DNA of 20,965 bases, taken from assembly GCA_013044085.1 (NCBI GenBank), contig JABEVI010000246.1:1-20965 (forward strand). Direction: 5' to 3'. Position 1 is the stretch's first letter. Each line of letters begins with the position of its first letter. Position numbers and translations under genes: made by a program. Of the stretch, positions 14,743 to 20,965 are shown in pieces. This stretch comes from Steroidobacteraceae bacterium. GTDB taxonomy: Bacteria; Pseudomonadota; Gammaproteobacteria; Steroidobacterales; Steroidobacteraceae. Below the pieces are notes generated by a model. That model made no database searches. It was not told the DNA's origin and saw nothing but the letters and a program-made list of their open reading frames with translations.

Positions 14743-16149
14743 TCAGTCCCGTACGGCACGCAGCATTTCGCTATCCGTGGCTTCAAATACGCCGAGCTGG
14801 CGCGCGCGCCCATCGAGACCGTAGCAAACCCGGGTCTCCAGGCGATTCATCCGGGAGAAGAGCACGCCTTGCTCGTCGATATAGATCGGTGTCCCGGTGA
14901 CCCGCATCCCGTCGATGGCGCTTTTGAGTACGCCGTCCTCGGCGTAGACGCGTAATGTTGGCATCTCGACGCCCCTCACGATCCGGTACTGTCCCGAATA
15001 TCGCCAGTGTTCGGACGCGGGCACGAGTTGCGCCCTCCTCGGCGCCGGCAGGAAGTCTTTCCAAGCCTGCAAGTCGGCAACGGCATTGTGTATCTCGCCG
15101 TGCAGCAGAACGCCCGCCACGGCGTTCGTGAATACAGCCACTCCATCACCGCTGTCGAGGTACAGCGTCGTCTCGCTCTGGTAACCGTCATTCGACCCGC
15201 CGTGATTCATGCGACGGGTATCGCCGTCGCCAACCGACCGCCATCCCAGTCCGAACTGGCCGGATCCCTGCCGGGTCAGCATCTGTTGGGCGAGGTCCTG
15301 ACGCAGCAGCGCATCTTTACTGCCCAAGAACGCGTTGCGGGTTGCGATCATGAAGCGAGCGTAGTCAGCGGCGGTTGTGAAGATTCCGCCGGCGCCCATG
15401 TCGGGGGAAACAAGCCAGCCCCCGGGCGGCGCATTGCCCATCTCATCGTGACCGCTCGCGACATTTTGCTGGAACTGTTCCGGCAACGGATTGACGAACG
15501 TGGTGTGACGCATTCCGAGCGGTCCCAGGACCCACTCGTCGGCCAGTTCGTCGAAGGCTTGGCCGGTCACGTCTTCCAGGAGCATTTCGGCGATCACAAA
15601 GCCGCCGCCCGAGTAGCGTTCGCCGCCACCGGGGGTCTTGTCGACCCGTACCGCCCGCTGACCCGACAGTGCGGTGCCTTCCAGCAGATCGAGCAGGTTG
15701 GCGACCGGCTGGCCGCGCCGCGCCGCTCCCCATCCGTTGACCGTCAGGCCGGCCTTGTGGCTCAAGCATGCGCGCAACGTGACCGGGAAGCGGCGTGTGA
15801 ACTCGTTTTCCGGCACCTGCCAACGCTTCAGGTAGTGGTTGACGTTGACATCGAGGTCCAGAATGCCGCGTTCCACGTGTTGCAGTATCAGAAGGGCGGT
15901 GATCGGCTTGCTGTTCGAGGCGCCCATGAAGACGGTGTCTGCGTCGACCGGGGTATCGAGGCCATGTTGACGCGCGCCAAATCCGTCGGACCAGGCGATT
16001 TCACCCCCCTCGATGACGGCGACGCTCACTCCCGGAACGCCGTAGTGCGCGAGGCGTTGCTCGATCGTCCACCGCTCGTCCTCGCCTTGCAGACGCATCA
16101 AGGGGAGAAGATTCTTCGGCACCGCGGCACGGGTCGCTCTTACAGTCAT
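14743..16149 (-). CDS. Serine hydrolase, beta-lactamase/S12 family (D-aminopeptidase or esterase candidate)
   Basis: A 468-residue penicillin-binding-protein-fold hydrolase. All three motifs are present: SxxK as S78-N-S-K81, the Tyr motif Y179-S-G, and HGG at 316-318 replacing KTG. This is the pattern of class C/S12 relatives such as D-aminopeptidase, alkaline D-peptidase, MlrB and EstB-type esterases. The HGG in place of KTG speaks against true beta-lactamase activity. A C-terminal beta-rich extension (about 370-468) may be a substrate-gating domain. No signal peptide is seen, so it probably acts in the cytoplasm. I moved the start from 16164 to ATG 16149 because GAGGAG stands 7 bases upstream. 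It is last in operon B, 43 bases after the dipeptide epimerase, which supports a peptide substrate. Confidence 0.9.
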   Translation of the reverse strand: MTVRATRAAVPKNLLPLMRLQGEDERWTIEQRLAHYGVPGVSVAVIEGGEIAWSDGFGARQHGLDTPVDADTVFMGASNSKPITALLILQHVERGILDLDVNVNHYLKRWQVPENEFTRRFPVTLRACLSHKAGLTVNGWGAARRGQPVANLLDLLEGTALSGQRAVRVDKTPGGGERYSGGGFVIAEMLLEDVTGQAFDELADEWVLGPLGMRHTTFVNPLPEQFQQNVASGHDEMGNAPPGGWLVSPDMGAGGIFTTAADYARFMIATRNAFLGSKDALLRQDLAQQMLTRQGSGQFGLGWRSVGDGDTRRMNHGGSNDGYQSETTLYLDSGDGVAVFTNAVAGVLLHGEIHNAVADLQAWKDFLPAPRRAQLVPASEHWRYSGQYRIVRGVEMPTLRVYAEDGVLKSAIDGMRVTGTPIYIDEQGVLFSRMNRLETRVCYGLDGRARQLGVFEATDSEMLRAVRD

Positions 16150-16192
16150 GTCGACTCTCCTCAAAAGAAGCTTTCTCGGCCCAGGCGCGCCA

Positions 16193-17203
16193 TCATCCCC
16201 AGAGCGCCGACGGCGCCGGGGAGATCACGCCTAAAGCATAGGAAACCGGCGGGTCGCGATCCGCGGCCAGCAGCAAGGGCCCATCGAGGTCTACGTATTC
16301 GGCCAGGCTTGCGACGAGCAACGCCGGAGCGGTTGCGAGCGAAGTGCCGGTCATGCAGCCGACCATCAGACGCAGTCCACGGGCACGCGCCTCGCGTGCC
16401 AATGCGAGTGCTTCCGTCAACCCACCGGTCTTGTCCAGCTTGATGTTGATGAACTGATATAGACCATCGATCCGATCGAGGGATGCCCGGGAATGGCAAG
16501 CCTCGTCCGCACATATCGGAATTATCGGCTCGTAGATGCGCAGTGCCGCATCGTTCTTCGCCGGCAGGGGTTGCTCGATGAGCTCGACACCGAGTGCGTG
16601 CAGCCTCGGCGCGTCACGCTCGAGTTGGGCCGGGGTCCAAGATTCGTTCGCATCGACGGTGAGGCGCGCGCCGGGTGCCGCGTCCCGCACCGCCGCGACA
16701 CGATCGACGTCGATATCGCCACCGCCCAACTTGATCTTCAGGATGGGCCAATCCCGATATTTAAGGGCGCGCTCTCGCATTTTCTCAGGCGTGTCCAGGC
16801 TGAGGCTGAAATCGGTGACGACGGTGCGCGGCTCGATCCCGGCGATCGCCCAGGCGCTACGCCCAGAGCATTTGGCCTCGAGATCCCACATTGCGCAGTC
16901 CAAGGCGTTGCGCGCCGCGCCGGGCGGCATGTCTACCAGAAGTTCCTCGCGAGTCAGCCCAGATTCAATCTGCGGTCTGAGTCTCTCGATCTGCGCAATT
17001 ACCGTGGAGGGCGATTCGCCGTAGTACTCCTGCGGCTCGCATTCCCCGTGACCCCTGCGTGACCCGCTGCGCAACTCGACGACGATGAGTTCAGCGACGC
17101 TTTGCGCACCGCGCGCGATGGCAAATACTCCGTCGACACGCCAGGATTCGCGTCGGACGTAAAGCTGGATGTCGTGGTTCTTCGGCAAGCAATGAATCCT
17201 CAT
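16193..17203 (-). CDS. Dipeptide epimerase (L-Ala-D/L-Glu epimerase type, enolase superfamily)
   Basis: A 336-residue enolase-superfamily enzyme that inverts the alpha-carbon of one residue in a dipeptide using Mg2+. The acid/base lysines are K156-I-K158 (ILKIKLGG) and K255 (INIKLDKTGG). The metal ligands are D184 (VDANESW), E210 (ELIEQPL) and D233 (CADEACH). D305-L-D307 (VDLDGPL) corresponds to the DxD that binds the free amino group of the dipeptide, which separates dipeptide epimerases from muconate lactonizing enzymes and succinylbenzoate synthases. The ATG at 17203 has no Shine-Dalgarno; TTG 17188 is preceded by GAGGAT and is a real alternative, and 17302 would overlap the aminotransferase. 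Exact dipeptide specificity is unknown; murein L-Ala-D-Glu is the classic substrate, but many homologs differ. Confidence 0.91.
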   Translation of the reverse strand: MRIHCLPKNHDIQLYVRRESWRVDGVFAIARGAQSVAELIVVELRSGSRRGHGECEPQEYYGESPSTVIAQIERLRPQIESGLTREELLVDMPPGAARNALDCAMWDLEAKCSGRSAWAIAGIEPRTVVTDFSLSLDTPEKMRERALKYRDWPILKIKLGGGDIDVDRVAAVRDAAPGARLTVDANESWTPAQLERDAPRLHALGVELIEQPLPAKNDAALRIYEPIIPICADEACHSRASLDRIDGLYQFINIKLDKTGGLTEALALAREARARGLRLMVGCMTGTSLATAPALLVASLAEYVDLDGPLLLAADRDPPVSYALGVISPAPSALWG

Positions 17204-17247
17204 GGGAAGCAGAACGGGAAAGCGATCGCCCGTGCAGGGTAATCGTG

Positions 17248-17263
17248 CGTGATGGGAATCACG
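17248..17263. repeat. Small inverted repeat between aminotransferase and epimerase
   Basis: CGTGAT/ATCACG with a GGGA loop lies in the 79-base gap between the aminotransferase stop and the chosen epimerase start. It could be an mRNA stability or spacing element within operon B, or chance. If the epimerase starts at 17302, this sequence is coding. Confidence 0.22.
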
Positions 17264-17282
17264 ATGCGGATGCTCGATGGCG

Positions 17283-18476
17283 TCATGACCAATGCGCATC
17301 ACGCTCGGTCACGGATCGATTCCAGGACTCGAGTCTGCCGAGGCCGTCGGCCAAGGCGTCGCGTTTCGCCGCGAAACACCAGCGCAGCCAGGACTCACCT
17401 TCGGGACCGAACGCAGCTCCAGGCGCAAGACCAAGTTTGGCCTCCGCGATCAAACGCTTGGCGAGATTCACCGAATCGGTATGGCCTGCGATGCGAAAAA
17501 ACGCATACATGCCGCCCTCCGGCATCGGTGCCTCGACCCCGCGCATGGCGCGCAGTCGGGTCAGAACGAAGTCACGTTTGGCACGCAGTTCGAGGCGCAG
17601 GGTCTCGACCTGTGACTCGCCGCGCTGCAGGGCGGCCAGTGCGGCACGTTGCACGAACTCAGGCGCGCAAGAGGTGTTAAATTCGATCAATTTGCCAATG
17701 TCCTCGCGAATCGAGGGTGGGACGACGAGCCATCCGATTCGCCAGCCGGTCATCAGCCAGGCTTTGGAGAAACTGTTCGCTCCGACGATGCGATCTTCCG
17801 GGGATGCCGCGCTCAACAGCGACGGGGCCGCGGATCCCGCACCGTCGAGGGTCAGTCGTTCATAGACGTCATCGGTCAGAATCCAAGTGCCGAGGCGTCG
17901 GCAGTGCGCGAGGATCGCCTCTCGATCCGTCTTCGGCAATATCCAGCCGGTCGGATTGCCGGGGGAGTTCAGGAGCAACAAGCGCGTCTTGGGCGTAATC
18001 GCCTCCAGCAGCCGGCCGACGTCGAGCCGCCACTGTCCTTCGGCCACGTGCAGCGGCACCCGTACGAGATGGGCACCAAGGATCAGCGGGATCTCCGTCA
18101 AATTCGGCCAGACGGGTGACACGGCGACGACGCGATCACCCGGCTCGAGGAGCGATTGCATCGCGATCATCAGCGCGGACACGCCGGCACTCGTCACGCA
18201 GATCTGTTGCGCGTCGAATGGGCGTCCGTGCAGCGCAACAAGATAATTCGCGATGGCATTGCGCAACTCGTCGAGACCCAGGTTGTGGCTATAGAACGTC
18301 TGCCCTGCGCGCAGGGCCTCCATTCCCGCCTCGCGAATATAACCGGGAGTCGGTTCATCGCTCTCCCCAAACCAGAATTTCAGGACATCGGACTGACCGA
18401 AGCCGGCGTTGGCGACCTCGCGGACTTTGGAGCCCGCGAGCGCCCTGACGGCGGCTCGCACTTCGAGAGGGGACAC
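17283..18476 (-). CDS. Class I/II PLP-dependent aminotransferase
   Basis: A 397-residue fold-type I aminotransferase of the aspartate aminotransferase superfamily, which moves an amino group between an amino acid and a 2-oxo acid. Visible PLP residues are N174 in NSPGNPTG, D202 or D203 with Y205 in TDDVYE, K238 in NSFSKAW (the Schiff-base lysine), R246 in GWRIGW, and the C-terminal carboxylate-binding Arg in SWLRWCF. Amino acid specificity cannot be read from this. The first possible GTG (18488) lacks a ribosome site; GTG 18476 has GGTGGAG 6 bases upstream and is preferred. It is the first gene of operon B and divergent from mmsA. It probably deaminates residues released by the peptidases. 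It is not of the class III type that handles beta-alanine. Confidence 0.9.
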   Translation of the reverse strand: MSPLEVRAAVRALAGSKVREVANAGFGQSDVLKFWFGESDEPTPGYIREAGMEALRAGQTFYSHNLGLDELRNAIANYLVALHGRPFDAQQICVTSAGVSALMIAMQSLLEPGDRVVAVSPVWPNLTEIPLILGAHLVRVPLHVAEGQWRLDVGRLLEAITPKTRLLLLNSPGNPTGWILPKTDREAILAHCRRLGTWILTDDVYERLTLDGAGSAAPSLLSAASPEDRIVGANSFSKAWLMTGWRIGWLVVPPSIREDIGKLIEFNTSCAPEFVQRAALAALQRGESQVETLRLELRAKRDFVLTRLRAMRGVEAPMPEGGMYAFFRIAGHTDSVNLAKRLIAEAKLGLAPGAAFGPEGESWLRWCFAAKRDALADGLGRLESWNRSVTERDAHWS

Positions 18477-18514
18477 GAGGAACTCCACCGGCCGATGAGA
18501 ATCGTAGGCCGCGC

Positions 18515-18520
18515 ATTATC
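18515..18520 (-). promoter_or_regulatory. Candidate -10 element for operon B
   Basis: GATAAT on the minus strand, 38 bases before the chosen aminotransferase GTG, matches the sigma-70 -10 consensus at 5 of 6 positions. No convincing -35 lies 16-18 bases upstream (GCTCGA at best), so activation by a regulator is plausible. Confidence 0.33.
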
Positions 18521-18546
18521 AAAGCTCGGAGAATAGCTCGAGCCGG

Positions 18547-18626
18547 TGCGCAGACGATGCGCAGAGGCGATAGTCCGATACCTTCTCTGCATACCGCTTC
18601 CGGTCACTGAACTTATGCTGTGCGCA
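18547..18626. promoter_or_regulatory. Three TGCGCA palindromes in the mmsA/aminotransferase divergent gap
   Basis: TGCGCA occurs at 18547-18552, 18558-18563 and 18621-18626. The first two belong to a direct repeat TGCGCAGA-CGA-TGCGCAGA with an 11-base period, about one helical turn. The third touches the mmsA start codon. The arrangement suggests an operator shared by the two divergent units. GC-rich hexamers are common in this DNA, so chance is not excluded. Confidence 0.33.
18614..18619 (+). promoter_or_regulatory. Candidate -10 element for mmsA, possibly leaderless
   Basis: TATGCT, matching the -10 consensus at 4 of 6 positions, ends 6 bases before the mmsA ATG, and no Shine-Dalgarno is visible. 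If used, transcription would start at or next to the start codon. There is no clear -35. Confidence 0.25.
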
Positions 18627-20113
18627 TGACACTCATTCATCACTGGATCGCCGGCCGTAGCCACGCCGGCCAGTCGGGCCGTCGAGGCCCCGTATACAAT
18701 CCCGCAACCGCGGAGCAGATCGCGGAGCTCGAGTACGCCGACGAGGCGACCGTGGATGCCGCCGTGGCCTGTGCCCGGCAGGCATTCCCCGCTTGGCGGG
18801 CGACGTCGCTGTCGCGCCGGGTGGAGATTCTGTTTCGAATCCGCGAATTGATCTCGAGCCATCGTCAAGAACTTGCCGCGATCATCACGCGTGAGAACGG
18901 CAAGGTTCCGAGCGATGCTCTTGGGGAGATCGCCCGGGGTCTGGAGAACGTGGAGGTGGCGTGCGGCATTCCACAGATCCTCAAGGGACAATTCAGCGAG
19001 CAAGTGGCGACCGGGGTCGACGTCTACTCGATTCGACAGCCGCTCGGAGTGGTTGCCGGGATCACGCCCTTCAATTTTCCGGCGATGGTGCCGATGTGGA
19101 TATTCGCCAACGCAATCGCGGCGGGGAACACCGTCGTCCTCAAACCATCCGAGAAGGACCCTGGCGCCGCCATGTACATCGCCGAGCTATTGGCGGAAGC
19201 GGGGCTGCCGGCCGGTGTTTTCAACGTCATCAACGGCGATAGGGCGGCCGTCGACCGGCTTCTCGTGCATCCGGCGATCGAAGCGGTGAGTTTCGTCGGC
19301 TCGACCCCGGTTGCCCGTAGTATCTACGAGCGGGGTACGGCGGCCGGAAAGCGGGTACAGGCGCTTGGCGGCGCGAAGAACCACATGGTCGTGCTGCCGG
19401 ATGCGGAAATCGACGGCGCAGCGGATGCAGCCATCAGTGCCGCTTTCGGGTCGGCTGGCGAGCGCTGTATGGCGGTTTCAGTCGTCGTGGCCGTCGGCGT
19501 CGTCGCCGACGCGCTGGTTGCCGCGATGGCCGAGCGCATGGCCCGTCTGCGCGTAGGGCCGGGAACCGACCCACGAGCGCAGATGGGGCCCTTGATCACA
19601 CCGCAACACCGCGACAAGGTCGCCGGATACCTCTCCGGGGCCGAGCGGGAAGGCGCGAAAATCGTGGTCGACGGTCGTCGCACCCAACTGCCTGGACGGG
19701 GATTTTTTCTCGGCGTCTCCCTCCTTGATCACGTCACGCCGGACATGTCCTCGTATCGCGACGAGATCTTCGGGCCGGTGCTTGGCGTTGTGCGCGTGGG
19801 TAGCTATGACGACGCGCTCGACCTGGTGAATCGGAACCCCTATGGAAACGGCACCGCTATTTTTACGCGCGACGGTGGCGCCGCCCGGCGCTTTCAGTAC
19901 GATGTGTTGGCCGGGATGGTCGGCATCAACGTTCCGATTCCTGTCCCGGTCGCGTACTACAGCTTTGGTGGGTGGAAGGCCTCCTTGTTCGGCGACCAGC
20001 ACATCTACGGGCCCGAGGGTGCGCTGTTCTTCACCCACGGCAAGGTCGTCACGAGCCGCTGGCCAGACCCCGCGACCAGCCGCATCGACCTGGGATTTCC
20101 GCAGACGCGCTGA
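18626..20113 (+). CDS. mmsA: CoA-acylating (methyl)malonate-semialdehyde dehydrogenase
   Basis: A 495-residue aldehyde dehydrogenase of the MmsA/IolA type. It oxidises methylmalonate semialdehyde to propionyl-CoA, or malonate semialdehyde to acetyl-CoA, with NAD and CoA and loss of CO2. The catalytic cysteine is C281 in SAGERCMA. The usual ALDH glutamate motif ELGG is replaced by LGGAKNH (248-253), the hallmark of CoA-dependent members. TPFNFPAMVPMW and the C-terminal NVPIPVPVAYYSFGGWK and HGKVVTSRWP are also diagnostic. The length is normal. ATG 18626 is chosen over GTG 18620 because the family starts close to the first motif (HHWIAG). It is divergent from operon B and would funnel semialdehydes into central metabolism, with the HIBADH-like enzyme of operon A as a possible upstream step. 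Confidence 0.93.
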   Translation: MTLIHHWIAGRSHAGQSGRRGPVYNPATAEQIAELEYADEATVDAAVACARQAFPAWRATSLSRRVEILFRIRELISSHRQELAAIITRENGKVPSDALGEIARGLENVEVACGIPQILKGQFSEQVATGVDVYSIRQPLGVVAGITPFNFPAMVPMWIFANAIAAGNTVVLKPSEKDPGAAMYIAELLAEAGLPAGVFNVINGDRAAVDRLLVHPAIEAVSFVGSTPVARSIYERGTAAGKRVQALGGAKNHMVVLPDAEIDGAADAAISAAFGSAGERCMAVSVVVAVGVVADALVAAMAERMARLRVGPGTDPRAQMGPLITPQHRDKVAGYLSGAEREGAKIVVDGRRTQLPGRGFFLGVSLLDHVTPDMSSYRDEIFGPVLGVVRVGSYDDALDLVNRNPYGNGTAIFTRDGGAARRFQYDVLAGMVGINVPIPVPVAYYSFGGWKASLFGDQHIYGPEGALFFTHGKVVTSRWPDPATSRIDLGFPQTR

Positions 20114-20117
20114 GAAT

Positions 20118-20146
20118 CCGTACCGGCGTTCCCCGCGCCGGTACGG
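20118..20146. terminator. Strong hairpin between mmsA and the TonB receptor gene
   Basis: A perfect 11-bp inverted repeat (CCGTACCGGCG at 20118-20128, CGCCGGTACGG at 20136-20146) with a 7-base loop begins 5 bases after the mmsA stop and lies inside the 57-base convergent gap. It should act as a two-way transcription stop, although no uridine run follows on either side. Confidence 0.6.
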
Positions 20147-20170
20147 TTGCCTCCCGAACCGGTCGGCGTA

Positions 20171-20965
20171 CTAGAATTTCTGCGTGACTTGCAGACCGAA
20201 TCGCCGGCCGATGTTGGTGCCGACGTCGCCGGTTGCATACACGAACAACGGAATCATCTTGTTCGTGGCATTGTGGTCGTACAGCGTCACCTGAGTGTTC
20301 TTGTGCAGTGTCAAGCTCGCAGCAAGATTCAGCAGAGTGAGCGACTGCAAGGGATAGTCGGAGTTGTTGCCGATTGCACCGCCCGTCTCCCGGCGCGCGT
20401 CAACCAGTCCGGAGAAGCGGATCGAGTTCGACAACGCCGTGTCGTAATGCAGCTGCGCATTGATCGTCCAAGGACGAACTCCCGAGAGCACGCGGCCTGT
20501 GAGATCGATCTGTTGAGGGGTTCCCGCGTTCACGGTGCCACGCGTATATGTCGAGTTGAGGTGGCCCACGCTGAGCGAGGCGGTCAGCGGGCGGATCGGT
20601 CGTATCATCGCCTCGAGTTCATATCCGTCGGTGCGAGCGCTGCCGACGTTCGCAAGATAGGTGAAGTTGAGCGTGCTCGACAGATCGGTCTGTTGGATCG
20701 CGAGGTTGTATTGATCCATCCGGAATATCGAAAAATTCAGCGCAGCCTTCCCCTGAAGCCAGCGGCTCTTGAACCCCGCCTCATAGTTTTTCGCGGTCTC
20801 CTGGCCGTAGGGAATGTCGGCGGGTGTGGTTACCGTCGTATTGTAGCCGCCGGGCCGGAACCCGGTGCTGTACAGCGCGTACAGGTTCAAGTGGCGATTG
20901 TACTTGTACTGCAGATCGAGCGACGGCGAGGTGTAGCTGAACGTGTTATGCGAAGCAAGTGAGAA
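20171..20965 (-). CDS. TonB-dependent outer-membrane receptor (C-terminal part, cut by window edge)
   Basis: The frame stays open to the window edge and gives the last 264 residues of a TonB-dependent receptor; the plug domain and N-terminus lie outside. The visible part is beta-barrel: alternating aromatic strands, a LYALYSTGFRPGGY segment, the KNYEAGFKSRW strand typical of these receptors, and a final Phe (VTQKF) as recognised by the BAM machinery. Such receptors bring large or scarce substrates across the outer membrane using the ExbBD-TonB system. An in-frame TTG at 20890 is internal and not a start. Ligand type cannot be told from the barrel. It is convergent with mmsA and may begin a further unit of the same locus on the right. 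Confidence 0.9.
   Translation of the reverse strand, partial: FSLASHNTFSYTSPSLDLQYKYNRHLNLYALYSTGFRPGGYNTTVTTPADIPYGQETAKNYEAGFKSRWLQGKAALNFSIFRMDQYNLAIQQTDLSSTLNFTYLANVGSARTDGYELEAMIRPIRPLTASLSVGHLNSTYTRGTVNAGTPQQIDLTGRVLSGVRPWTINAQLHYDTALSNSIRFSGLVDARRETGGAIGNNSDYPLQSLTLLNLAASLTLHKNTQVTLYDHNATNKMIPLFVYATGDVGTNIGRRFGLQVTQKF

Noticed and set aside
14743..16149. Reading the S12 protein as a beta-lactamase resistance gene
   Set aside because: HGG replaces KTG, there is no signal peptide for periplasmic export, and the neighbours are catabolic.
11056..16149. Microcystin-degradation (mlr) cluster, because an S12 hydrolase and an MFS carrier occur together
   Set aside because: No mlrA (CPBP-type membrane protease) or mlrC-like metallopeptidase is present, and the carrier is of GPH type.
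15007..16443. 478-codon open frame on the plus strand across the S12 hydrolase and epimerase genes
   Set aside because: It spans two well-supported genes on the other strand, has no domain signature, and has shadow-like composition.
16193..17302. Epimerase start at 17302
   Set aside because: The extra 33 residues are His/Arg-rich with no family similarity and would overlap the aminotransferase gene; a start at 17203 or 17188 gives the normal family N-terminus.
1..20965. Mobile element or recent insertion of the locus
   Set aside because: No transposase, integrase, tRNA or flanking direct repeats found, and base composition looks even across the window.

Overview
The window is about 21 kb of GC-rich DNA (roughly 60% G+C by eye) from a Gram-negative bacterium. 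A TonB-dependent receptor, an AqpZ-type aquaporin, a gluzincin PepN and GTG/TTG starts all point to Pseudomonadota. The small first gene looks like the DUF5062 family, which I associate with Gammaproteobacteria, so that class is my best guess. Gene density is high: no stretch longer than 300 bases lacks a gene, and I see no tRNA, rRNA, CRISPR array, insertion sequence or phage gene.

Layout. Left flank (1-2268): a small DUF5062-like gene, an extended SDR reductase, and aqpZ divergent from it behind a short bidirectional promoter region with a run of nine G. Operon A (minus strand, 12447 down to 2282): eight genes with overlaps or short gaps, in transcription order MFS/GPH symporter, PepN-type aminopeptidase with an altered GAMEN motif, amidase, asparaginase, SDR related to 2-keto-3-deoxy-L-fuconate dehydrogenase, FAH-family hydrolase, zinc-less MDR oxidoreductase, and a 3-hydroxyisobutyrate-dehydrogenase-family enzyme. 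Divergent from it (plus strand): a HypT/YjiE-like LysR regulator followed by a DmpA-type (S58/P1) autoprocessing aminopeptidase. Operon B (minus strand, 18476 down to 14743): aminotransferase, dipeptide epimerase, S12 serine hydrolase. Divergent from operon B: mmsA-type CoA-acylating semialdehyde dehydrogenase. The right edge holds the C-terminal part of a TonB-dependent receptor, convergent with mmsA across a strong hairpin.

How it may work together (inference). Most genes from 2282 to 20965 fit one catabolic locus for a peptide-like or amide-rich compound: outer-membrane uptake (TonB receptor), inner-membrane symport (MFS), three mechanistically different peptidases (M1, S58, S12), stereochemical inversion (dipeptide epimerase), deamidation (amidase, asparaginase), transamination, and oxidation with C-C cleavage or CoA capture of the carbon skeleton (SDR, FAH, HIBADH-like, MmsA). 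Two of the peptidase families are known for D- or beta-amino acid substrates, and dipeptide epimerases act on D/L centres. A non-standard peptide (D-residues, beta-residues, muropeptide or a natural product) is therefore the most economical guess; the substrate cannot be read from the sequence. Several starts were moved from the longest frame to codons preceded by a Shine-Dalgarno motif, three of them non-ATG (TTG at 12447 and 6959, GTG at 18476).
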